From positions 1 through 64,000 of the forward strand of contig MCGO01000134.1 in assembly GCA_002104985.1 (NCBI GenBank): a stretch of DNA of 64,000 nucleotides, given 5' to 3'. Both the position numbers and the translations under genes were made by a program. Every line of letters begins with the position of its first letter. Position 1 is the stretch's first letter. Origin of the DNA: Rhizoclosmatium globosum (taxonomy: Eukaryota > Chytridiomycota > Chytridiomycetes > Chytridiales > Chytriomycetaceae). Shown piece after piece: positions 23,530 to 34,200 of this stretch. The notes beneath the pieces are model-generated. The model did no database searches. It saw only the letters and a list, made by a program, of their open reading frames with translations, and was not told the origin of the DNA.

Positions 23530-25363
23530 ATGCAGCAACGACTCTTCCTTCGTGGTCTGCACACGCTCCGTCCTAACGCACTCAGCCTGAGCCAGGCGCC
23601 ACGAGTGCTTCCTAATTCCGTGTCGCCTGAGTCGCGGCTTCTTGTCAAGGGCCTTTCGACAGCGGGAGATTCAGCGCCACCGAAGAAGTCGTCGCTGTTT
23701 GGCTCGCTTCTCCACGGAACAAAAGGTTGTTTTCCTAGTCTGTCTTGGTTGTTCAAAGGTGTTCCAAGGAGGCCGCCCTTGGACACACTGACAGAATACA
23801 CTGACTAACACCTTAACTCATCAACCCAACCCTGCTCAAATCAAACACAGACGACGATGCCGACCTCGACCAAAAGTTCTTTGCCGATTCGCAGTCGAAG
23901 GTTGCCGCCCGTGGAAAGTACGTGCACGAACTGATGATCCACAATGTGAAACCGGAGGCGTGGGATGAATACGTGGCCCTTGTGTAAGTCCCTCTTGCTC
24001 TCCCTTCCGTCTCTCGAGCCTAACATTCTCATCACTTTTTAATTAATTATTAGATCCGACTACTATCCAAAGGTCTCAGAGGATCCTGCTTACAAAATGA
24101 AGTTGTTTGGCTCGTGGCACACGGACATTGGAAAGCTGGATCAAGTTGGTATGTTCTTTAACCTCAGAGTTTAATGCTATTCTGCTTTGCCTGTTTCGAT
24201 CTGGAAAGAGAGAAAGAGAGGGGAGTAGAGGGGACAGAGTGAAGGAGCAGTGGATGTACCTCCCTCAGTTACGTAATCTCAACAGCGAATTCGTGCCATC
24301 AATTCTTCAACCTTTTAGTCACGTTTAATTGCCACTCCAGCTCCCTCTGGATTCAGAAAACACGCGTCTTGCCCCTCATCAAACAACAAGTGCCACTCAC
24401 TCACACAATCTCTCCACACACTGCCCTTACCCTACCCATTCTAACCTACAACACAACCAACAAATACAACATCAGTCCACATCTGGCAATACGACAACTA
24501 CCCAGGCTACGATGGCTCCATGGAACTCCGTGTCAAGGACGAAGCCCGTAACGAGTACCTCCGCAAACTGCGTCCCCTGATTACTTCCCGCGAAAACCAA
24601 ATCATGCTCGAATTTGATTTCTGGTACACGGCCGAACCTCAAAAGTTGGGCGGTATTTATGAATTGAGAACATACAACTTGAAGCCGGGTCGGTTGTTGG
24701 AGTGGAAGCTTGAGTGGTATTGTTCTCTCTCTCTTTCTTTCTCCCCCATAGCTTTTCAGCACCTTTAAACCTAAATTTCTTATCTATTGAATCATAGGCA
24801 AAAGGGTCTCCTTGCTAGGAAAAAGTTTGTTAAACCTGTTGGGGCATGGTTCTCTCAGATTGGTGACCTTCACGTTGTCCACCATGTGAGTAACTCCCCC
24901 ACCTCTCTTTTCAGTGACTTTTGATTGAGTACTAAATTTGCATTTCTCTTGCTCAGATGTGGGCTTATCCGTACGTTGCATCGAAACTTGTACATACGCA
25001 CTCGAACTAACACGTTTGTATTTTTACAGAAACTTGTACGTTCGTAAGGAAATGAGAGAAAAGGCGTGGGAGATTGAGGGATGGAATAAGACTTCTTACA
25101 ACACTGGTATGTCGCATCTATCTTTATCCTCCATTGGATCTAACAGCCTTGAGTTTAGTTCGTATGCTCAACAACATGCACTGCGCTATCCTGAGACCTT
25201 TCGAGTTTTCTCCAATGGGATAAACATTCAAAATGGAATGGACTTTCTCCTTCCCTGTTCTTCTTATTGCTTTGCACACACCCTTTCCCCCCTTTCTTTC
25301 TATCCCTGCCCCTACTTTTTTCTAGCTTTCAACCTTTTGTTCAAAAACAAACGAACTGAATGA
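23530..25363 (+). CDS. NIPSNAP family mitochondrial protein, 293 aa, eight exons
   Basis: Exons are 23530-23725, 23851-23983, 24054-24148, 24476-24716, 24798-24885, 24957-24970, 25030-25106 and 25326-25363; phases are consistent throughout (882 nt). The N-terminus (MQQRLFLRGLHTLRPNALS) is Arg/Ser-rich and lacks acidic residues, fitting a mitochondrial presequence. Family signatures are VHIWQYDNYPGYD and GGIYELRTYNLKPGRLLEW (start of the second NIPSNAP domain). Further downstream are VGAWFSQIGDLHVVHHMWAYP and RKEMREKAWEIEGW. NIPSNAPs are dimeric alpha-beta-barrel proteins of the mitochondrial matrix or outer membrane linked to mitophagy and vesicle traffic. Exon 6 is only 14 nt. The last exon ends the protein with an unusual basic tail (FKNKRTE) in place of the usual C-terminus, so the true 3' end could differ. 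Confidence 0.88.
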
Positions 25364-25438
25364 TTAAAGTTTTTTGCTCTTTGTTCTACATATCTTTCTT
25401 CGTTTTTTCCCCCTCTCCTCAAATCAAATCCGATAAAA

Positions 25439-26069
25439 ATGTTCTCCAGATCCGTAACCCGAGTCTTCTCATCCCCTCTCCTCCGAACAGTACCGTCGAC
25501 GGCCTCATCACCATCATTATCGTCATCCGTCCTATCAAATGCATTCACTATGGCACCACTCATGAACCGATCCTTCACAACAGCCAACACACCCGGGATC
25601 GTCCACATTGCAGACAGCGCCGCAAAGGTGTGTTCCACCACCCTCCTCTCTCCTCTCCAAACCCCTTTATCTAAAACCCATGAAAAAAAAGCGCATCAAC
25701 TCAATCAACGCAAAAGCCGCATCAAACCCTCCCCAGGCCTTCCGAATAACCGTCGATTCAGGCGGTTGCCACGGATACCAATACGTAATGGGCCTCACAA
25801 AGGAAATCAACCCTGCCGAAGACGTGTAACGTTTTATTTCCCGCTTTCTCTCTCTCTCTCTCCGTTCTAAGTTTTTGTTTTGTTTTTTTAACATTAGGGT
25901 ATTTGAAAAAGACGGCGCGAAAGTCGTGGTGGATAAAGTGTCTTTGGACTTGTGCACGGGATCGACGCTTGAGTTTGTGGAAGAATTGATTGGGAGTTCG
26001 TTTCAGGTTGTTGGGAACCCGAAGGCGGAGACGAGTTGTGGATGTAAAATCTCGTTTAATGTGAATTGA
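25439..26069 (+). CDS. ISA2: Mitochondrial iron-sulfur assembly protein ISA2, 164 aa, three exons
   Basis: Exons are 25439-25627, 25692-25825 and 25898-26069. A Ser/Arg-rich mitochondrial presequence starts MFSRSVTRVFSSPLL. The A-type carrier domain has SGGCHGYQY with the first conserved Cys at 89, then LEFVEELIGSSFQV and the C-terminal CGC (Cys155, Cys157). These are the three cysteines that bind the cluster. ISA2 acts with ISA1 and IBA57 in making 4Fe-4S clusters for matrix enzymes such as aconitase. DVVFEKDGAKVVVD spans the second splice junction, confirming it. The gene starts 75 bases after the NIPSNAP stop on the same strand. Confidence 0.93.
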
Positions 26070-26264
26070 TTTTTTAAGTTGGGGGAGGGAAGGTGTTTTG
26101 GTGTGTGTGTTTGTTTTTTGAAAGTGAAAAAGAACTGAATATATGAAATTGATTCCTCTTCTTTATTGAGTGATTTCGGAGGGGGAGGGGGATATCAAGC
26201 AACTACAAAACCCACATAATTACAAACACGAAGCACATAATGTGCAACAACCAGCCAAATAATA

Positions 26265-28247
26265 TCACGCAATATGATCAAACTCCTCTGGAATCTGGAA
26301 ATTCCTGCAAAACGTTGCCGCATCCATCCCAAACCTATCCCGGCAATACGATTGCAAGCAAAACACATTATCCGTCCACCGATTCGCAGCGTCCCGTGCA
26401 ATCACTGCTGCCTTTTCTATTTTTTCAGGAGTTTAGAATCTTGATTTTACAAATCCGGCAAGGGGTTCTTTTACCTTTTGCATCAATCAACGCCGGATCA
26501 CAGTCCTTAAACTGCACCAGTTCCGTCTTCAAAGCCGACAGACGCGCTTGAGCTTCCTTGACACGTACCAACAGATCCGACCTCTCTTCCTTTTTTTTTT
26601 TTTGAAGAATTTGGGTCAAACACCATTAATCGGAAACAAAAAAAAACAAAAAACATTTACAGTTTCTTCACGCCCAATACGCGCAGCTTCAAAGTCACTG
26701 TCGAGTTGTACTTTCCGTTGCTGGTGGTGTTGTTGTTGTTGGTTTAGTCCGAATTGTCCGAAAGAAGGGAGAAAAAAATTCCCAACAACATCCCTCCCTC
26801 AACAAATCCCCAACCCCACCCCCCACCCCCCACCCCCCAAAAAAAACCTCCCCCATACCTTTGCAGATGCGACTTCTGATTCCAACTCTTCTCGTTGTCT
26901 CTTTTTCTGTTGTAAGAGGGGGAGGCAGGGGCAGGAAGGTTTCAGTTTTTTTGCGTTGTCCCAAAAAGACGGGAAGCAGGATACTTTACAGTTGCAGCCG
27001 CGGCGCCTGGGAACGACCAGAAGAAATTTGAGATTCCGATTTTCTCTTGAGTTACGAGGCCGTCGCTCTTGTTTTGGTCGGGGTTTTTTTGTTAGAGTTG
27101 GGGTTATTTTTCGGAGATAAAGGGAGCACACGATTTGGGTTGGGATTGGAGTTTGTAAAATAGATGGAGGTGGGAGGGACACGTGAAGAAGAAAATGGGA
27201 AGGTGGATGTGGGTAGGAAGGGAAGTAGGTACCACGAGCATGTCCAGGATTTCTTTGACAGTGTTTCCGACTTTAAGAAGTGTATATTAAAGAATGTAAT
27301 TGGAGATGGGTTGTGATGGATAGGAATAGATAGTGCGAGAATCCGAGAATCCGAGAATGAGGGCGGCTCTTCCAATCAAGGCTGATCCACAAGGTAATAA
27401 ATCGGGGGGGCATCTTTGAACTGATACATCAAGTAATTCTATGCTTCTATTTCCGTTGTTTCGAGGAGCGTTGAGGTATGGGTATTCGTACCAATTCCTT
27501 TTTCTTTTGCAGCCGTCTTTTCGAGGTCCTATCATTCAAATAATATAATATAATCAGTGAGTGAGGAGTGACGTGGATTGGATACATGCGGAAATATGCA
27601 TTGATGGATCGCTGACTGACTGTTACTCGCGAGCATCAACTAAGAAACGTTTGGAGTACTATGCACATCCTTGATATATTCGCCCCACTCATACATTATT
27701 TCCAGCTACTCCACACTGAATAAATGTTGCTTTGAGTGAACATCCATTGATACTTCATCCATGGCATCTATTTCTGTCTTCAATTGCGCTTCGCGTAAGA
27801 CCATTCGCCATGTTCTAGCTGCGTTGCATTTCCCAGCAAAAAGGTGGCACAGGGTTTGTTGCCCACACAGCCATACTCATCCACATTAAATGACGCGCAG
27901 TAACCGAACGCAGAATCATAGTAACCATTCAAGGACGGACTAGTCCGTATATCATCAATCCATTTGATCGGACATCATCTGAGATTGACTCGGAGAGTGC
28001 ATTGAACTCCAACCGCATACCTTAAGGATCCATACATCGCGCTATAGTGAGTTAAGAAAAGAGCAGCAGATTAGATTGAGAGTGATGTGGGTCAGAGTAG
28101 GAAGGAGAGAAGACATACTGATTCGTGGAAGAGTTCTAGCAGCTTCGCCAGTTTCTCCTGTTGCGAAAGGGGTTTCTTGCGACCACTCTGTATTAGAACA
28201 AAGGAAAGGTTAGAGTAGGTAGGGTTTAAAGGGGGGGAAGAGACCAT
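26265..28247 (-). CDS. MND1: Meiotic nuclear division protein 1 (MND1), 206 aa, ten exons
   Basis: Exons (minus, 5' to 3') are 28247-28245, 28187-28119, 28041-28021, 27528-27492, 27270-27233, 27067-26990, 26906-26859, 26720-26661, 26589-26475 and 26416-26265; they sum to 621 nt with every phase matching. MND1 pairs with HOP2 to stimulate Dmc1/Rad51 strand invasion in meiosis. The N-terminal winged helix gives SGRKKPLSQQEKLAKLLELF, DLEKTAAKEKGI and VKEILDMLVSDGLV, then KIGISNFFWSFP. A leucine-zipper coiled coil follows (VKEAQARLSALKTELV). The C-terminus is ANRWTDNVFCLQSYC ending IPEEFDHIA. Exon 1 contributes only the ATG (donor GTCTCT, atypical) and exon 3 is 21 nt. The first exon is the least certain part. 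Length matches the family. Confidence 0.92.
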
Positions 28248-28322
28248 GGTTGATGTGTTAAATAGTCTTTTCTTTTCTTTTCTTTCTTTCTTCTGTTTCT
28301 TTTCTTTGAAGTCAGTTCACAA
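28248..28322. promoter_or_regulatory. Short divergent promoter region between MND1 and the RMD1-like gene
   Basis: Only 75 bp separate the two divergent start codons. It contains a TTTCTTTTC-type pyrimidine tract, common in fungal promoters. No TATA box is visible. The placement implies shared or overlapping regulatory sequence. Confidence 0.5.
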
Positions 28323-28984
28323 ATGAGTAGCAGCAACAACGCGTACCAGCGACTTCCCTCGTCGTCGTCATCGTCAACCACAACAACATCGCATCCACAG
28401 CACCCACACGGACAAGGCCACAACCACACGCACGACACTGTTCTGTCGATGCCTTCGTCGTCTATCAGTGCTCAGGGTCAGGGTGCTGCGAACCCTACTG
28501 CTCCGACTGCTGCAACTAGTACTACTGCTACTACTACTGCTACTAATACTACTACTAGTAGTGGTACCACTGCGAATCAGCCGCCTTCTTCCACTTCGAT
28601 CCAAGGTGGTTCTGCTGCCGCTGCTCTTGCTACCGCGACTGCTGCTGGCTCTTCAACCACCTCTGCGTCAATGTCTTCTCGTCAGCCAAAACGGTGCGTG
28701 TTTTATCTCTCCTCTTTCTTGCTTTTTTCTTTCCCTCCTCTCCAACTCATCTTGTTTTTGCTGACTGACTGACTGAAAACCCCCCCAACAAATTACACAA
28801 CACCAGTACAACAAAAACTTCTCAAAAACAAGTCCTCTTTCCGGCTGATGCCGATGATGACCAGGATCATCATCACCTTCCCGCTCTTGCGGCTGCGTCG
28901 TCTACATCTGCCTCTGCGACTTCTACTCAATTGCAACTTCAACAGCAGGCTGCTTACAAGACTACTCAGAAGGAAGAGTTTTTG

Positions 28985-29027
<43 letters not shown>

Positions 29028-31099
29028 CGTCACGAGCGTCCTGACTATGTGAAGCGAGGGAGAGCGACTCGAAGAAAAGGCGATCGGTAGGACGCAAACG
29101 TCCGGAAAACCCCTCAACTGACGGTCGAGGAACGGACAAAGATGGAGTTTTGGAGAGAGTGCGGAAAGATGAGGAGGATGAGTAATAGGGAAAGCAGCAG
29201 TGAAGCAATCATGAAATGGGGGAAAAAGGTGGGAAGGTGAATTATCCTGTGAAAGGGGGTGAAATGAGAGGACTACATGTCGTGAAGCGATGTGGAAGGA
29301 TATTAGACGGGAATTTGTTGCGAGCGAAGCGAGCTGAGAAAAAGAAAGGGATATGGAAGGCCGAAAGAGGAGTAAAGAGAAAGAGTGAACCCAACAAAAC
29401 AAAACAAGAGGAACGAAGAATCGTTATCAGACAGCGAAGTGGGCGGGAGGGAAGGAGACAAAGAAAGATGAAGGCGCGTAATTTAGACGGTTGGAACAAG
29501 ATCGAGTAGACCGAAAAATGGGCTCTCAGACACAAGACAGTCACTAATCAAGTAATTCTTCAGACGCGTCAATAAGGACTCTCTCCCTCGTGCTACTGCT
29601 TACTGTACCTGTTCCCGCTATAACCTCGATCAACTCATGGAGTACTTATTCTCAAGAAAGGTGACGAATGGCACTGCTCCAAGGCGTTATGACGAAGGTA
29701 AAGAGAATTGGAGGTTGATTTTACATACTAACAACCTTTTTAGCTCTTTACACACCATACTCCTTTTCTCCATTCGCGTTCTCCCTATACGACAACGATA
29801 ATCCTGCAACGGCAGATGAAACAAATACAACTGCAAATAACAACACCGCAACCTCGTCGTCAGAACAGATGATGAACTCCTTGTTGGACCCTTCGTCAAA
29901 CTACAAATTCTCTGGTACTGCTGCCGACCCATCCTCTCTCCTCTCAACTGCTCCTTCCCTCCTCGATCAACCCCAAACAATCTTCCCCAACTCCCTTGCG
30001 AGTCCATTGACCCCCCAAACAGCTCCCACCTCTGTCACAAATACCAACGCTAGCAACGGCATCTCCACCTCCACCACGACTACTGCTGCCAACGGCATCC
30101 CCCAAGCGACTCTCGCAGGAGGAACCTCGTATGGCGACTTTTCAGATACAATCGAAGCTGTGGGCACTGGCAGCTATAAGGACCTTGTGCGAAGAACGAC
30201 TGTCCCCGAACTCATCTTTTTCGATTTCGGAGTTGTGGTCATGTGGGGATTGACTGAAGAAGAAGAGTATGAGATTTTGGAGGATGTGAAGGCGTTTGAG
30301 GAGGAGAGTATTGGTGAGTTGCTTTTGTTTTTTTTTTGGGGGGGGAATGAATGTTTATATTCAAAACTGTTGGTAGACCACTCGGACTTGGAATCTGAAA
30401 AGTTCCATTACTTGTACTCGCGTCAGCAACAAGCACGTATCTACAATGATATTATTACACTTATTAGTCCTTCGTCGTCTGTGATGGTCAAATTGACAAT
30501 CTCGTACGCGTTTGCGCAAAGTGCCAAGTTGACGTTGTTTGAAGGATTGATTGAGGAAACTATTGAAAGCACGCGACGGATCCCAACTGTGATGGCCGAA
30601 ACGGGGAAAATCCACATGCACCGAAAAGCAATCAACAAAAAGATTGGACAAGTTGAGTTGCTCGTATTATTATTATTATTATTTTTTTTTGTATTAGTTT
30701 CACTAAAAAAAAAGCGAACAATAGCTCTTTATCATGCGAATCAATGTAAACCTTGTATCCAACGTCCTTGACACACCTGAAATCTTTTGGTCTGAACCAG
30801 CATTTGAGCCCTTGTACACAGCCATCCGTGGATACCTAGAAATCAACCAACGCGTTGATCTCGTGAACCAGCGTGTAGCTGTTATTTCTGATTTGCTTGC
30901 CATGTTGAAGGATAACTTGAGCAGCACGCATGGCGAGCAACTTGAGTGGATTGTAATTTTCCTGATTAGTGTTGAGATTCTGATTGGGTTGATTACGATT
31001 AGTATTGATTTGAGTAGCTTTTTCACGCATGGAGGTGGTGGTGGTGTTGGGGTGCGTGCTGTTGTTGGTGGAGTGGAAGATTTGGTGAAGCAGTTTTAG
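28323..31099 (+). CDS. RMD1/RMND1-type DUF155 membrane protein, 634 aa, six exons
   Basis: Exons are 28323-28693, 28807-28986, 29564-29697, 29744-30313, 30377-30651 and 30725-31099 (1905 nt, phases consistent). The N-terminal 180 residues are low-complexity Ser/Thr/His-rich. The DUF155 core then starts RATAYCTCSRYNLDQLMEYL and contains the hallmark PELIFFDFGVVVMWGLTEEEE. Helical ISYAFAQSAKLTLFEGLIE and ETPEIFWSEP-like DTPEIFWSEPAFEPLY follow. A C-terminal membrane helix (WIVIFLISVEILIGLITI) precedes a Gly-rich end. Relatives are yeast Rmd1/Rmd8/YDR282C and human RMND1, membrane-anchored proteins needed for sporulation or mitochondrial translation. Intron 2 begins inside a GT dinucleotide repeat. 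The length and long N-terminus resemble cytosolic Rmd1/Rmd8 more than mitochondrial RMND1. Confidence 0.85.
28987..29026. repeat. (GT)n microsatellite forming an intron's 5' end
   Basis: The repeat starts exactly at the donor of intron 2 of the RMD1-like gene (GAG followed by GTGTGT), so several alternative donor registers exist. Confidence 0.9.
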
Positions 31100-31129
31100 A
31101 AAGGAAACGTTCTAGTAACCGGTGTAGCT

Positions 31130-31131
<2 letters not shown>

Positions 31132-31171
<40 letters not shown>
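31132..31171. repeat. (GT)n microsatellite in the 3' region of the RMD1-like gene
   Basis: Uninterrupted TG repeat about 35 bases past the stop codon. AATAAA follows at about 31192 and is a likely poly(A) signal. Confidence 0.9.
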
Positions 31172-31176
<5 letters not shown>

Positions 31177-31282
31177 CTTTTTTGTAGCTATCAATAAAGA
31201 TATATCATCTACGTGATTCCTTATGGAATGTATTTTTATTTGTTTAGGTTCATTATAATCTCCCACCAAAAAAGGTCAGGCA

Positions 31283-34200
31283 ATGGAAGACGAAAGCCGG
31301 GGACCCACAACAACGGCGTCCAATTCCGTATCGCCGACATCGAATGGAACAGGATCCACAGCGACAACAGACTTTGAAGGTGCGATTGACATTGACCGTT
31401 CAAGTCAGCCTTAATGGAGCAACGTGGCACTAACCCAATCCACTTCCCCATGATACCTACTACAACAACAAACAACAACAAACAACATCAGCCCTTAAAC
31501 GAGACCCAAAATACAAACGATACGTGAATGCAATTGACGCAATCCTAAAACTATTCGATGCAGTCTCAGAATGGGCCGATGTCATTGGCTTCCTGTCAAA
31601 GCTCCTCAAAGTAAACCAAATCACCCCTCTATTAGAGACCAAGTGTAGTCACTCATTCAAAAAATGCCAAAAACACAACAAAACACAGACGCTCCAAATG
31701 CACAGCCAGTATTCCAACGTTCCCCGCAAACTCATTGTCTCAAAACGGTTGGCTCAGTGCTTGAACCCGGCTTTGCCTTCCGGTGTGCATCAGAAGACGT
31801 TGGAGGTGTATCAGGCGATCTTTGAGGCGGCAGGGGTAAAATTGGCTCCCCCTTATTGAATGGATCTGGAATTGAACGAAAAACACACACTAGCCCGCTC
31901 AACTCGCTGAAGACCTTCCGTTATGGTCATACGGCCTCTTTCCATTCTTTCAAAACGCTGCCATGTCTGTAAAGGTTTCTGGAAACAAAAAAACAACACC
32001 CCCAATACGCGCCTATATTCACTCCTTCTCCCAACTCCAAACTATAGCCCGTCCTTCTCCAACTTTACGAACGATATTACTTGACGCTGGGAATGCATTT
32101 GAAGCCGTGCTTGAAGGGCCTGATCCTCGCGCTTTTGCCTGGGCTGGAAGAGGAAGGGAACGAGTTTTTCGATCCCGTGTTGAGGATGCTTGATAAATTG
32201 ATGGAATCCGTGGGCACGCCGTACTTTTTCCATTGTTTGTCGCTTGCGGCTGTTAGTGGTGTGCGTGTGCGTGGGGCAGCGTTGAATTACTTGTTGAGAA
32301 GGTGTCCAAAGTTTGGTGAAAAGAGAGGTGAGTTTAGTGTTGCTTTATTTTTGTTGTGGTGCGGAAGCGTTCTTTTCTTATTTAAAAAACAACAGAGTTG
32401 GTCGTGATTATGGGAACGGATACTCTGGTTGTGTGTAGAGCGCTTGCATCTGCGTTGGAGGATAAACAGATTTTGGTGCAAAGAAGCGCGTTGGAGTTGT
32501 TGGTTGTGCATTTCCCTTTGCAAAAGATGTAAGCTCCTTCACAGGCCTCTTACACTTTTCCTGAAAAATCCACCCATCATCAGGTTGTTTTCAGAGAACG
32601 AAGTCGAAGTCATTATCCGTGCCGCGATCGGAGTCGTTTTGCGAAAAGATATGAGTCTCAACCGACGGCTGTATTCTTGGCTTCTCGGTAACTCGCGACC
32701 AATCAAACATTTTCCACCGATTCTAAAAAGCTGTACAGGAACGGCAAACAAACTCGAAACGGCATCCCGAGATTCGCTCATCAATACTGTTCGAAATATG
32801 CTCTGGAGCTCTTCAGACGATATTCACGAACTCACTCGCCCTTATCGAATCATTATTTCCCTGATGGACAAGGACGAAATTGGGTCGGCCATGTTGGATC
32901 AGATTTTGATGGATATCTTTAAATCGTTGAAGGAAAAGAGTTTGGTGTTAGCAAATTACAAGGAGGTAATTTGTTGCAATTTCCTTTCACGTATCCTCAT
33001 TTTGATTCCATTCTTAGCTCCTACAATCTGCTGAGATGTTGCTTGATTCAATCAATCCATATACAATCTGGAAACATATCTACCATTTGGTCATTGCGAA
33101 TCCGATTGGACCATGTCAAACCATGCAAGAATATGAGCTCTTGGATTTCATGCTCGGGATTGTTCGCGCGGAGGAAGAAGATGTGAAGCGTATTCATCTG
33201 CCAATTTTGCTGTATTGGTTAAGTTACCAGCTTGATGTGAGTTTGACTTCCTTTCTCGAATTTAGAAAGCTCAAGGAGGAACAACTTAGATTTTCAAAAA
33301 GTCAGACGACTTTACCGAAAACTCGCACAAATTACCGCTTTTTCTCGGAATATGCTCCAAAGTTCTTTCCAAAATACCTCGCGAAAGTATGACAAAGTCG
33401 TGGATTTTGAAACCGTCGGAGTCCAACAGATCAGAACGAATTCCGATGGAGCGAGTGGAATCACGGAAAGCGGGTGATAAAAAGGCATCTCCTACTTCTG
33501 CAACCGGTGCCTCAGACATAAGCATTTCATCCTTCTGTTCTCTGCTATATGGAACCGTTGTGGAGGAAGCAGAAGAAACCGCCCTTGACGAGCCAGCCGT
33601 ATTTCAGTCCCCATATATCTCTGAATTCGTAATTGGTCGCCCTGTTGTCGAACTCAGCTTCACCAACTTCCAAGTGTTTCTGACGAGCTTGTTGGATCAA
33701 GTGATTACATTTTTTGGACCCGGAACAGTACTTGACAACGTCGTTTCGCCTACTGGTATCAGCAACTCGGAGAAATATTCAATCGTCATGTTGCTTGAGG
33801 AAACATGCCGAATGATTGAAGTACTTGCGTCTGCGTATTTGGAGGTACACTCGAAACCCAAGCATGGAAGCTTGGTGGCTCCGGAGTATGAGCACTGGGA
33901 TTGGTTTCTTGCGTTGAGCGAGTGCGTGACACAGGTGAGTTCCCATTTTTAGTTTGAACGGTTCGAGGTAAAGCTAACCAATAAACTTTTTTAGACGTCT
34001 GAGTTTAGTGTCCTGAACGTCTCGCTTTCTTGCGTCCTCCAAATATTGTTGCAGGCGCGTTCGTCTTCTGTGACACTGAAATTTGATGTTGAGCAGTTTA
34101 TTCAAGTTTCCGTTAGCAGAGTAAGCATCTATCATCCTCTCCAATCAACACATCATTTACAAAGAGATTTTCAAATAGCTGTGGCTATACTTAGATCCTG

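Noticed and set aside
28468..28764. Leu-rich plus-strand frame overlapping the RMD1-like N-terminus
   Set aside because: It is an alternate-frame shadow of the Ser/Thr/Ala low-complexity coding region.
28962..29544. Open frames on both strands in the long second intron of the RMD1-like gene
   Set aside because: They lie within an intron flanked by phase-matched exons, are Ser/Arg low-complexity and start in a GT microsatellite.
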